In this document: in pieces, positions 16,338 to 24,602 of the stretch | Position numbering within the stretch: position 1 is the first letter of the stretch | How the letters are laid out: each line of letters opens with the position of its first letter | DNA from: Pontibacter russatus | GTDB lineage: Bacteria > Bacteroidota > Bacteroidia > Cytophagales > Hymenobacteraceae | Assembly (NCBI RefSeq): GCF_009931655.1 | Contig: NZ_CP047984.1 | Location: 1,860,001-1,924,000 of the forward strand | DNA: 64,000 nt | Direction of reading: 5' to 3' | The notes under the pieces: model-generated | What the model saw: the letters and a program-made list of their open reading frames with translations, nothing else | Database searches by the model: none | What the model was told of the DNA's origin: nothing | Translations under genes and position numbers: made by a program

Positions 16338-18593
16338 ATGAAAAAATTATTTTTCCTGTTCCTGCTGCTGGCTCACGTCGCGGCGGCACAGGAAGTGAGC
16401 ATCATCCCGAAGCCTTCCAGCGTGCAGGTGAAGCCCGGAAACTTCACCATTACCCGGAACACCACCATCGCTGTAAAGGACAAGGCAGACCGCAAAACAG
16501 CTGAGTTTCTGAACGAGTACCTGCAGGAGGTATATGGCTTTCAGCTGGATATCAAAAAGAAGGGGAAGAAAGACTATATACGCCTCTCGACCGGCAAGCC
16601 CGCTGCGGAAGCCAAAGACGGCTACAGCCTGAACGTGACGCAGGACGGCGTGGCCATTGAAGGCGAGACGCATGCCGGCACGTTCCACGGCCTGCAGTCG
16701 CTGATTCAGCTGCTGCCTGTGGAGAAAAGTGCCTCGCTCGTGATACCAGCAGTGGCCATACAGGACGCCCCGCGCTTTGCTTACCGCGGCATGCACCTGG
16801 ATGTGGGCCGCCATATGTTCCCGTTGGCCTTCATCAAGAAGTACATCGACTACCTGGCCCTGCACAAGATGAACTACTTCCACTGGCACCTGACGGAAGA
16901 CCAGGGCTGGCGGCTCGAGATCAAGAAATACCCGAAGCTGACGGAAGTGGGCGGCTACCGCGACGGCACTATCATCGGCCGCTTCCCCGGCACCGGCAAC
17001 ACCAATAAGCGCTACGGCGGCTTCTACACCCAGGAAGAAGCCAGGGAGATTGTGAAGTACGCCGCCGACAGGCACATCACGGTGGTACCGGAGATTGAGA
17101 TGCCCGGCCACGCCAGCGCCGCCCTCACCTCCTACCCCTGGCTGGGCTGCCCCGGCACCGGCCCTTACAAAGTAGAGCAAACGTGGGGTGTTTTTGATGA
17201 CGTGTACTGCGCCGGCAAAGACTCTACCTTCACGTTCCTGCAGGATGTGATGGACGAGGTAATGGCCATTTTCCCGTCGAAGTATATGCACATCGGCGGC
17301 GACGAAAGCCCCAAGGCCAACTGGAAGGTATGCCCGCTGTGCCAGAAGCGCATTAAGGAGGAAGGCCTGAAAGATGAGCACGAACTGCAGAGCTACTTTA
17401 TCCAGCGCATGGAAAAGTACCTCAACAGCAAAGGCAGAACCATCATCGGCTGGGATGAGATTCTGGAAGGCGGTTTAGCGCCCAATGCCATCGTGATGAG
17501 CTGGCGGGGCGAGGCGGGCGGCATTGCGGCGGCCCAGCAAAACCACTACGTCATCATGACTCCCGGTTCTCACTTGTACTTAGACCACTCCCAGAGCCAG
17601 CGCGAAGACTCCGTGACCATCGGCGGCTTCACCACAGTTGAGAAAACCTACAGCTATAACCCTGTACCGAAGGAACTGACGGCAGCGCAGGCAAAGTATA
17701 TACTGGGCGCGCAGGGCAACGTGTGGACAGAGTATATGAATAACCCGGCCAAAGTAGAATACCAGGTTTTCCCGAGGATGAGCGCCCTGAGCGAAGTGCT
17801 GTGGACGGCCCCGGAGCAGAAAAACTGGGAGGACTTTGAAAAGCGGCTGCTGACGCAGTTCAGGCGCTACGACCTGTGGGGAGCCAGCTACAGCCAGGCG
17901 TTCTACGATGTCGGCACGGAAGTGCTACCGGCACCAGGCAACGAAGGCATCATGCTGAAGCTGGACGGCAAGCAAGACCTGGGCAAGCTGCTATATACCA
18001 TCAAAGGCCAACAGGCCGAGACTCCCTATACGGGGCCGCTTGTGTTGAAGCAGACCTCGGATGTAACCGCTTTATATTACAAAGACAGCAAGCTGCTTGA
18101 TTCTGTAACTGTTAATTTAAACTTCAACAAAGCTACCGGTAAGAAAATAACACTCGCTGAGCCGCCATCCAAAAGTTATCCGGGCAAAGGCGCTTTCACG
18201 CTCAACAATGGTTTCATCAACAAAAACGACAGCCGGGGCTCTGAAGTGCTGGGCTATGCCGGAAGAGACGTGGAAGCAACCATCGACATGGGGACACCCC
18301 AGGAGATAAGCAGCGTGGCAGTGCATGCCATCAACTCAAACGGCGCCTATGTGTACCCGCCAAAGACAGTGGCGATATATGGCTCCGCCGACGGCAAAAA
18401 CTTTCAGCCGCTGGGCACCACAGACACCGTTTCCGAGACGGCTGGCCCCAAAGTTATCATGAAAGTGGATATAAAACCCGCCACGGCGCGCTTCGTGAAA
18501 GTAGCCATACAGAACATCCAGACCGTGCCGGATGGCAAGCCGGGCGCAGGCGAAAAAGCCTGGATTTTGCTGGATGAGATACAGGTGAATTAA
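16338..18593 (+). CDS. Beta-N-acetylhexosaminidase, GH20, with C-terminal F5/8-type module
   Basis: A 751-residue exported enzyme. The Sec signal peptide is MKKLFFLFLLLAHVAAAQ. A GH20b N-terminal domain covers about 20-145. The GH20 TIM barrel follows, with HWHLTEDQGW (182-191), PEIEMPGHA and the catalytic Asp-Glu pair in HIGGDESPKANW (D322, E323); EGGLAPNAIVMSWRG and the conserved WTE motif close the barrel. Residues about 630-750 look like a discoidin/CBM32-like beta-sandwich (DVEATIDMGTPQEISSVAVH). It releases terminal GlcNAc or GalNAc from chitooligosaccharides or glycans in the periplasm by substrate-assisted catalysis. Last gene of the PUL, followed by the hairpin at 18601-18660. Confidence 0.95.
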   Translation: MKKLFFLFLLLAHVAAAQEVSIIPKPSSVQVKPGNFTITRNTTIAVKDKADRKTAEFLNEYLQEVYGFQLDIKKKGKKDYIRLSTGKPAAEAKDGYSLNVTQDGVAIEGETHAGTFHGLQSLIQLLPVEKSASLVIPAVAIQDAPRFAYRGMHLDVGRHMFPLAFIKKYIDYLALHKMNYFHWHLTEDQGWRLEIKKYPKLTEVGGYRDGTIIGRFPGTGNTNKRYGGFYTQEEAREIVKYAADRHITVVPEIEMPGHASAALTSYPWLGCPGTGPYKVEQTWGVFDDVYCAGKDSTFTFLQDVMDEVMAIFPSKYMHIGGDESPKANWKVCPLCQKRIKEEGLKDEHELQSYFIQRMEKYLNSKGRTIIGWDEILEGGLAPNAIVMSWRGEAGGIAAAQQNHYVIMTPGSHLYLDHSQSQREDSVTIGGFTTVEKTYSYNPVPKELTAAQAKYILGAQGNVWTEYMNNPAKVEYQVFPRMSALSEVLWTAPEQKNWEDFEKRLLTQFRRYDLWGASYSQAFYDVGTEVLPAPGNEGIMLKLDGKQDLGKLLYTIKGQQAETPYTGPLVLKQTSDVTALYYKDSKLLDSVTVNLNFNKATGKKITLAEPPSKSYPGKGAFTLNNGFINKNDSRGSEVLGYAGRDVEATIDMGTPQEISSVAVHAINSNGAYVYPPKTVAIYGSADGKNFQPLGTTDTVSETAGPKVIMKVDIKPATARFVKVAIQNIQTVPDGKPGAGEKAWILLDEIQVN

Positions 18594-18600
18594 GTAAGTT

Positions 18601-18660
18601 CACCCATATATAAAGAGGCCGCTCTGCATTTATGCAGAGCGGCCTCTTTATATATGGGTG
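18601..18660. terminator. 29-bp perfect hairpin terminator with TATATA arms
   Basis: Arms 18601-18629 and 18632-18660 are perfectly complementary, with a 2-nt central TT. It lies between the convergent GH20 gene and the hypothetical gene at 18681. Instead of a plain U-tract, the base of the stem carries CCCATATATAAAG and its complement, so the AU-rich part is inside the palindrome. Confidence 0.8.
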
Positions 18661-18680
18661 GCTCAATGGCAGGCAACAAG

Positions 18681-19031
18681 TCAGGCCGAGACAGCCATGC
18701 TTTCCTCTTCAAGAGCGTAGCGGTACTTCAGGCCCTGCAGGATGTGGAGCACCTCGTCCTTCAGCCCGAGGCGTATATGGTCGTCCAGAATGTCGTCCCA
18801 GGAGGTAAATACTTTCCAGGTTTCGCTGTTTTTGCAGGAGGCTCTCTCGCGCGCGGTCAGCCTGCGCTCGAAGAAGGCGGTCAGTTCCATGTCCTCCTCG
18901 CGCATGGGCACCTGCACCACTTCCGAGCTGCTGTTCAGCACCTCGATAATCTCTGATTGCTTTGAAGGGTTGGCCGGGAGGTAAAAGTAGCGCACACAAG
19001 GGCTTTTGCTTTGGGTGTTGAAAGTAAGCAT
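18681..19031 (-). CDS. Small hypothetical protein
   Basis: 116 residues, no signal peptide or membrane segment, mixed alpha/beta in character, fairly acidic, with a Cys and several charged residues. The sequence begins MLTFNTQSKSPCVRYFYLPANP and contains FERRLTARERASC. I do not recognise a family. It is convergent with the PUL, sharing the hairpin at 18601-18660. The start is the ATG at 19031. Codon use looks like that of its neighbours, which supports a real gene over chance, but no function can be stated. Confidence 0.6.
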   Translation of the reverse strand: MLTFNTQSKSPCVRYFYLPANPSKQSEIIEVLNSSSEVVQVPMREEDMELTAFFERRLTARERASCKNSETWKVFTSWDDILDDHIRLGLKDEVLHILQGLKYRYALEEESMAVSA

Positions 19032-19410
19032 GTCAGATAAGGGTGTTTCTAGATCAGTGTTTCAGTGTTTTAGTTGGAGGCACACCTTTGCCGCCACGGC
19101 AACCTGCGTGTTCTACATTGTTGGCTGGCAGCGCACACAGGCTATATGCTACCGGCAAACACGTAAAGAATGCTCCAGTTTTCCGAGCTCAAAATTGCGG
19201 CCTCAGCTTTGATGATAGGCTATACCTACTTACCCCTGAAAGAGTTATGCTTTATAAATACATTTATGCATATTCTATATATAATTAAATTAATATTAAA
19301 AACAAGTGCAATTCCCGCCGTTGTCTTCCCTACCGCCGCCATTTGCATCTATCTTTTTTGGTTCTGATTTGTTAACTTTGCAGCACCTTAACAATTTATA
19401 CAGTATTCCT
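19032..19410. other. Divergent intergenic region
   Basis: 379 bases, GC-rich on the left and strongly AT-rich from about 19240 to 19310. The only signal I can support is the rightward promoter element at 19373-19380. No RNA gene or repeat is recognised. Confidence 0.5.
19373..19380 (+). promoter_or_regulatory. -7 promoter element (TAACTTTG) for the bacilliredoxin gene
   Basis: An exact TAnnTTTG match 30 nt before the chosen ATG at 19411. This supports that start over longer in-frame versions, whose extra residues would be encoded by the promoter. Confidence 0.55.
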
Positions 19411-19830
19411 ATGGCAATGTATCCTGAATATATGGTTGCGCCTATCCGTGAGGACCTTACCTCCGCAGGCTTTGAGCAGCTAATGACACCTGAAGAAGTA
19501 GAGCAGGCTGTTACATCCGAGGGCACCGTACTGGTGGCCGTGAACTCCGTATGCGGCTGCGCCGCCGCAAAGGCGCGCCCGGCCCTTAAAATGGCGGTGG
19601 CCTCCGCTTCCAAGAAGCCAGCGAAGCTGGTAACCGTATTTGCGGGCATGGAGCAGGACGCCGTGGCCAAGGCGCGAGAGCACATGCTGCCTTATCCCCC
19701 GTCATCCCCTTCCATCGCGCTTTTCAAAGACGGTGAACTGGTACACATGATTGAGCGCTACCACATCGAGGGCAACGAACTGAACCGCATCGTGGACAAC
19801 CTGCAGGGCGCTTTCGAGGCTTACTGCTAA
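19411..19830 (+). CDS. BrxA/BrxB-family bacilliredoxin (YphP/YqiW type)
   Basis: 139 residues from the ATG at 19411. The family hallmark CGC motif is present (C48-G-C50 in NSVCGCAAAKARPAL), within a thioredoxin-like fold, followed by FAGMEQDAV, PYPPSSPS and ERYHIEGN, all typical of the DUF1094/YphP family. In Firmicutes these proteins de-bacillithiolate oxidised proteins; bacillithiol or a related thiol use in this organism is not shown here. In-frame sequence upstream to 19306 is not expected to be translated because the promoter element lies within it. Confidence 0.9.
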   Translation: MAMYPEYMVAPIREDLTSAGFEQLMTPEEVEQAVTSEGTVLVAVNSVCGCAAAKARPALKMAVASASKKPAKLVTVFAGMEQDAVAKAREHMLPYPPSSPSIALFKDGELVHMIERYHIEGNELNRIVDNLQGAFEAYC

Positions 19831-19847
19831 GTATATAGCGGCTTATA

Positions 19848-19892
19848 GAAAAAGGCGAAGGCCGGTGAAATTCACCGGCCTTCGCCTTTTTC
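19848..19892. terminator. Bidirectional terminator between brx and purD
   Basis: A 22-bp perfect stem (19848-19869 with 19871-19892) with A-run and T-run ends, between two convergent genes. Core: GGCGAAGGCCGGTGAA and its complement. Confidence 0.9.
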
Positions 19893-19931
19893 TCGTGTTT
19901 GTATATCCCGCTATATTGCCATACCTGTCTG

Positions 19932-21221
19932 TCAGGCGTGGGTGCCCTGCAGGTCGAAGCCAATGTCGTGGCGGTAGTAGCGGTCCTGCCACTGGATGGC
20001 GCTGGCGGCGGCATTCGCTTTTTTCAGCGCCTCCTCCATCGTGTCGCCCAGGGCCGTGACGGCAATCACGCGGCCGCCGTTGTTCACCAGTTTCCCGTTC
20101 ACCATTTTGGTACCGGCATGGAACACCAGCACATCCGCTGGCACGTTCTCAATTCCCGTAATTTCCTTGCCCTTCTCAAACCCCTCGGGGTAGCCACCGG
20201 ATACCAGGAAAACCGTGGTGGCCGTGCGCGGGTCAACCTCCAGTTCAAACTCACCTAGTTTATGGTCGTGCAGCGCCCGGAACAGCTCAAACAGGTCGGA
20301 CTTGATGCGGGGGAGAATGGCTTCCGTCTCGGGGTCGCCGAGGCGCACGTTGTACTCAATCACGTAGGGGTCGCCGTTCACGTTCATCAGCCCGATAAAC
20401 AGGAACCCGGTGTAATCCAGCTGGTCTTCCTGCAGGCCGCGCAGCGTGGGGTTGATGACACGCTCCTTCACCTTCTGCATAAACACGTCGTCCACAAAAT
20501 GCACCGGCGATACAGCGCCCATGCCCCCGGTGTTCAGGCCGGTGTCGCCCTCGCCAATGCGCTTGTAGTCTTTCGCCTCCGGCAGCAGCACATAATCTTT
20601 CCCGTCCGTCAGGATAAACACCGACACCTCGATGCCGTGCAGGTATTCCTCGATCACCACTTTGCTGCTGGCCTTGCCGAAGCGCTTGTTGCGCAGCATG
20701 TCCTCAAGGGCGTCCACCGCCTCGTCATAATCCTTGGCGATGATGACGCCCTTGCCCGCGGCCAGGCCGTCGGCCTTCAGCACCGCCGGGAAACTGTGCG
20801 TGCGCAGGTACGCCGCCGCCTGCGCGAACGTGTCCTCGGTGAACGTCTGGTAACGGGCCGTCGGGATGCCGTGCCGCTGGAAAAACTCCTTGCAGAAGTC
20901 CTTGCTCCCCTCCAGCATGGCACCGGCTTTTTTCGGCCCTATCACCAGGATTTGCTTCAGGTACTCAGAACTCTGGAAATAATCATGGATGCCTTCCACC
21001 AGTGCGTTCTCCGGGCCCACCACAATCATCATGATGTTGAAATCGGTGGCAAACTTGGCCAGTTCATCAAAGTTGTGGATGTCTACCGCGGCGGTGGTGC
21101 CGTATTGTGCGGTGCCCGCGTTGCCGGGAGCCACGAACACCTTGTCGCAGTATTCGCTCTGGCTCAGTTTCCAGGCAATGGCGTGCTCGCGCCCACCGGA
21201 TCCTATTATCAGTACGTTCAT
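19932..21221 (-). CDS. purD: Phosphoribosylamine-glycine ligase
   Basis: 429 residues, normal length for PurD (GAR synthetase), the second step of purine synthesis: phosphoribosylamine + glycine + ATP gives GAR. The N-terminus has the GARS signature MNVLIIGSGGREHAIAWKL. The ATP-grasp centre follows (FPAVLKADGLAAGKGV, VIEEYLHGIEVSVF), then the GDTGLNTGGMGAVSP loop, FRFGDPE-type metal site as YNVRLGDPETEAIL, and the C-terminal GARS domain (VSGGYPEGFEKGKEI). It stands alone on the minus strand between recQ and the terminator at 19848-19892. Confidence 0.97.
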   Translation of the reverse strand: MNVLIIGSGGREHAIAWKLSQSEYCDKVFVAPGNAGTAQYGTTAAVDIHNFDELAKFATDFNIMMIVVGPENALVEGIHDYFQSSEYLKQILVIGPKKAGAMLEGSKDFCKEFFQRHGIPTARYQTFTEDTFAQAAAYLRTHSFPAVLKADGLAAGKGVIIAKDYDEAVDALEDMLRNKRFGKASSKVVIEEYLHGIEVSVFILTDGKDYVLLPEAKDYKRIGEGDTGLNTGGMGAVSPVHFVDDVFMQKVKERVINPTLRGLQEDQLDYTGFLFIGLMNVNGDPYVIEYNVRLGDPETEAILPRIKSDLFELFRALHDHKLGEFELEVDPRTATTVFLVSGGYPEGFEKGKEITGIENVPADVLVFHAGTKMVNGKLVNNGGRVIAVTALGDTMEEALKKANAAASAIQWQDRYYRHDIGFDLQGTHA

Positions 21222-21234
21222 TGGGGGATAATTG

Positions 21235-21390
21235 AGTTGTTAATTATTGGTTGTTGGGTTGCTGAATGGCTACATGGTTGGATGGCTAAATGGCTGGTCA
21301 CTGTTTGGGCAGCGGCAATATCGGGCCATATATACCCCGACAATCAACAATTTAACCATTCAACAATTCAACCATTCAGCCATTCAATTG
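21235..21390. repeat. Degenerate AATGGTTG/CAACCATT short tandem-like repeat tract
   Basis: Between recQ and purD. The left part (about 21235-21297) is built of variants of ATGGTTGG/ATGGCTGG. The right part (about 21341-21390) is built of the complementary unit, CAACCATT/CAACAATT. The two halves are partly complementary and could form a long imperfect hairpin. The tract runs into the last codons of recQ (stop at 21384-21386). Confidence 0.65.
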
Positions 21391-23564
21391 GCGTACTCCG
21401 ACATGAATTTCACGCGCATCAGGCGCAGATCTTCCTCGGTGTAGTCGTCGGTGCCGAGTTCTTTCACCGCTGCGGCGATGTTGTCGGTGCTGGCGCTCAT
21501 AAAGTAATCGTAGATTTCCTCCTGGCGCTCCTGGTCCAGCACGTTATTGATGTAGTAGTTCAGGTTGAGTTTGGTGCCTGAGTAGCATATATGCTCAATC
21601 TCCTCTATCAGCTCCTGCATGGTCAGGTCTTTGGCCGCCGCTATTTCCTCCAACTCCACCTTTTTGTCAATCTGCTGGATGATGTAGATCTTGATTTTCG
21701 ACTTGTTGACTGTGGTTTTCACCACTACGTCAGCCGCCGTCACAATATCGTTTTCATCCACATACTTGCTGATGAGGTCCAGGAAAGGCTTTCCGAATTT
21801 CTGTACCTTGCCCATGCCCACGCCGCCTATATGCGCCAGGTCATCTTTTGTGGTCGGGTATACGGTGGCCATCTCCTTCAGCGACGGGTCCTGAAAGAGC
21901 ACATAAGGCGGCAGGCCTTTCTCCTTCGCCAGCTTCCTGCGCAGGTTCTTCAGCAGGTCGAACAGCACCTCGTCGTGCCCGGCAGAGGCCTGTGTCTCTT
22001 CCTTCTCTTCGTCCTCTTTTACCTCCTGCTCGTAGTTGTGGTCTTTTGTCAGCTGAATCGGCTGTGGGTTCTTTATAAACTCCTCCCCTTTCTGCGTCAG
22101 CTTCACGATTCCCAGGCTTTCAATGTCCTTCTCCAGGTAGCCCGACAACAGCACCTGCCGGACGACGGAGCTCCAGAACTGGGCATCCTGCTCTTTTCCT
22201 GCCGCAAACACTTCCAGTTTGTCGTGGTCGTAGCTGGTGACGTATTGGTTGCGCAGGCCGGTGAGCACTGCTGTGATATGGTCAATGCCGAAACGCTGGC
22301 CCGTCTGCTCCACCGCCCGCAGCGCCAGTTGCACTTCCTTCTGCGCCTCAAAACGCTCCTTCGGGTGCAGGCAGTTGTCGCAGAAGCCACAGTCTTTCTC
22401 GTAGGCCTCCCCGAAGTAGTGCAGCAGCTGTTTGCGGCGGCACACGGCAGAGTCGGCGTAGGCGGCCATCTCCTGCAGCAGCAGCTTGGAATTGTCGCGC
22501 TCCGTCACCGGCTTGTCCTTGTTGAACTTCTCCAGCTTCACGATGTCGTCGTAGCTGTAGAACATGATGCAGTTGCCCTCCAGGCCATCGCGCCCGGCGC
22601 GGCCGGTCTCCTGGTAGTAGCCCTCAATGGACTTTGGCGTGTCGTAATGGATCACAAAGCGCACATCCGGCTTGTCGATACCCATGCCAAAGGCAATGGT
22701 CGCCACAATCACATCGGCGTCCTCGTTCAGGAAAGCATCCTGATTGGCCATCCGTATGTTGGCATCCAACCCGGCGTGGTAGGGCAGCGCCTTCACGTCG
22801 TTCACGCGCAGCAGCTCGGCAATCTCCTCCACCTTTTTGCGGCTCAGGCAATACACAATCCCGCTTTTGCCCTTGTGCTTTTTTACGTACTGGATGAGTT
22901 GCTTTTTTGTATGGTGCTTCGGGCGCACCTCATAGTACAGGTTGGTGCGGTTAAAAGAGGATTTGAACACCGAGGCCTCGTCCATCTGCAGGTTGCGCTG
23001 AATGTCGAGCTGCACCTTGGGCGTGGCCGTGGCGGTGAGCGCGATAATGGGCAGGTTGCCGATCTGGTCGATGATGCCCCGGATGCGGCGGTACTCCGGC
23101 CGGAAGTCGTGCCCCCACTCCGAGATGCAGTGCGCCTCGTCGATGGCCACAAAAGAAATGTTGGAACTGCGCAGGAACTCGACGTTTTCCTCCTTCGTCA
23201 GCGACTCCGGCGCCACGTACAGCAGCTTCACCTCGCCGGAGAGCGTTTCTTTCTTCACCTTGTTTATCTCGGATTTCGACAGGGTGGAGTTCAGGAACTG
23301 GGCATTCACCCCGAACGCGTTCAGTTGGTCCACCTGGTTCTTCATCAGCGCGATGAGCGGCGAGATGACGATGGCGGTGCCCGGCAACGAAAGGGCAGGC
23401 AGCTGGTAGCACAACGACTTGCCCGCGCCTGTCGGCATGATCACGAAGGTGTTCCGGCCGTTGATAATGTTGTTTATTATCAACTCCTGGTTTCCCCTGA
23501 ATTGATTATACCCAAAAACTTCTTTTAATTTGTTCTTGAGATTGATCTCTTGTTTTACTGACAT
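21384..23564 (-). CDS. recQ: ATP-dependent DNA helicase RecQ
   Basis: 726 residues. Superfamily 2 helicase core with Walker A MPTGAGKSLCYQLPA (about 39-53), DEAH box AIDEAHCISEWGHDFRPEY, and motif VI region QETGRAGRDG. The RecQ zinc-binding segment is present (CRRKQLLHYFGEAYEKDCGFC, with four Cys), followed by an RQC winged helix. An HRDC domain (LAKEKGLPPYVLFQDPSLKEM) and an extra C-terminal helix-turn-helix region (about 620-726) are as in the longer Bacteroidota RecQ form. It unwinds DNA 3' to 5' in recombination and replication repair. A leftward promoter element lies at 23619-23626. The stop codon is embedded in the short-repeat tract downstream. Confidence 0.96.
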   Translation of the reverse strand: MSVKQEINLKNKLKEVFGYNQFRGNQELIINNIINGRNTFVIMPTGAGKSLCYQLPALSLPGTAIVISPLIALMKNQVDQLNAFGVNAQFLNSTLSKSEINKVKKETLSGEVKLLYVAPESLTKEENVEFLRSSNISFVAIDEAHCISEWGHDFRPEYRRIRGIIDQIGNLPIIALTATATPKVQLDIQRNLQMDEASVFKSSFNRTNLYYEVRPKHHTKKQLIQYVKKHKGKSGIVYCLSRKKVEEIAELLRVNDVKALPYHAGLDANIRMANQDAFLNEDADVIVATIAFGMGIDKPDVRFVIHYDTPKSIEGYYQETGRAGRDGLEGNCIMFYSYDDIVKLEKFNKDKPVTERDNSKLLLQEMAAYADSAVCRRKQLLHYFGEAYEKDCGFCDNCLHPKERFEAQKEVQLALRAVEQTGQRFGIDHITAVLTGLRNQYVTSYDHDKLEVFAAGKEQDAQFWSSVVRQVLLSGYLEKDIESLGIVKLTQKGEEFIKNPQPIQLTKDHNYEQEVKEDEEKEETQASAGHDEVLFDLLKNLRRKLAKEKGLPPYVLFQDPSLKEMATVYPTTKDDLAHIGGVGMGKVQKFGKPFLDLISKYVDENDIVTAADVVVKTTVNKSKIKIYIIQQIDKKVELEEIAAAKDLTMQELIEEIEHICYSGTKLNLNYYINNVLDQERQEEIYDYFMSASTDNIAAAVKELGTDDYTEEDLRLMRVKFMSEYAN

Positions 23565-23618
23565 GTAACCGTACTAAAATTAATCAGGCAGCAACGTACT
23601 CCCTTAGAGTATACTATA

Positions 23619-23626
23619 CAAATTTA
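23619..23626 (-). promoter_or_regulatory. -7 promoter element (TAAATTTG) for recQ
   Basis: The minus strand reads TAAATTTG, an exact TAnnTTTG match about 55 nt upstream of the recQ ATG, in the 64-bp space shared with the divergent kdsD. Confidence 0.45.
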
Positions 23627-23628
23627 AT

Positions 23629-24600
23629 TTGAATCTCTCACATAAAATAACCCTCACCGCAAAAAAAGTCTTACAACTTGAGGCAGAGGCAATCGCCAGG
23701 CTGGCAGAATTCATTGACGAAGGGTTTGAGGAGTGTGTCAAGGCCATCCTTTCCATCAAAGGGCGCGTGGTGGTGACGGGCATCGGCAAGAGCGCGAACA
23801 TCGCCCAGAAGATAGTAGCCACGCTGAACTCCACGGGTACGCCCGCCCTCTTTATGCACGCCGCCGATGCCATACACGGCGATCTGGGCATGATTCAGCA
23901 GGACGACTTCGTTATCTGCATCTCCAAAAGCGGCAACACCCCGGAGATAAAGGTGCTGGTGCCGCTGCTGAAGCGCAAAGACTCCAAACTGGCCGCCCTG
24001 GTCTCCAGCACCGACTCTTACCTCGCCAAGTGCGCCGACTATGTTTTGAACGCCCATGTGGAGCGCGAGGCCTGCCCCTTTAACCTGGCCCCCACCACCA
24101 GCACCACGGCGGCCCTTGCCCTCGGCGATGCGCTGGCCATATGCCTGCTCGAGGCCAGGGGGTTCAGCAGCGACGACTTTGCGCACCTGCACCCGGGCGG
24201 CTCGCTGGGCAAGCGCCTCTACCTGAAAGTGGGCGATTTATATACCCAGCACGAGGCGCCGCACGTATCGGAGAACGCCAGGCTGAAAGAGATTATCATT
24301 GAGATTTCCTCCAAGCGGCTGGGGGCCACCGCCGTTTTGGCAGCAGATACGGAAGAACTGGTCGGCATCATCACGGACGGCGACCTGCGGCGCATGCTCA
24401 ACAAGTACGACTCGGTTGAAGGCATCACCGCCACCGACATCATGACACCGGCCCCGCTCACCATCGAGGCGTCGGCCTATGCCGTGGAAGCCCTGGCCCT
24501 CATGCAGCATAAAAGCATAACACAGCTGATTGTGACAAATTCAGGTAAATTTGGGGGCTTTGTACACCTGCACGACTTATTAAAGGAAGGACTTATATAG
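23629..24600 (+). CDS. kdsD: KpsF/GutQ-family arabinose-5-phosphate isomerase
   Basis: 323 residues from a TTG start at 23629 (an ATG does not occur where the family normally begins). SIS domain about 35-170 with GIGKSANIAQKIVATLNSTGTP, HGDLGM and SKSGNTPE, all conserved in KdsD. Two CBS domains follow (about 205-323; LVGIITDGDLRRML, MTPAPLTIE). It interconverts ribulose-5-P and arabinose-5-P, the entry to Kdo for lipopolysaccharide. The next gene, manC, begins 2 nt after its stop, so the two are co-transcribed and likely both serve cell-surface glycan synthesis. Confidence 0.93.
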   Translation: MNLSHKITLTAKKVLQLEAEAIARLAEFIDEGFEECVKAILSIKGRVVVTGIGKSANIAQKIVATLNSTGTPALFMHAADAIHGDLGMIQQDDFVICISKSGNTPEIKVLVPLLKRKDSKLAALVSSTDSYLAKCADYVLNAHVEREACPFNLAPTTSTTAALALGDALAICLLEARGFSSDDFAHLHPGGSLGKRLYLKVGDLYTQHEAPHVSENARLKEIIIEISSKRLGATAVLAADTEELVGIITDGDLRRMLNKYDSVEGITATDIMTPAPLTIEASAYAVEALALMQHKSITQLIVTNSGKFGGFVHLHDLLKEGLI

Positions 24601-24602
24601 AT

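Noticed and set aside
21235-21390. A CRISPR-like array
   Set aside because: The units are 7-8 bp, contiguous and degenerate, with no spacers; no cas genes in the window.
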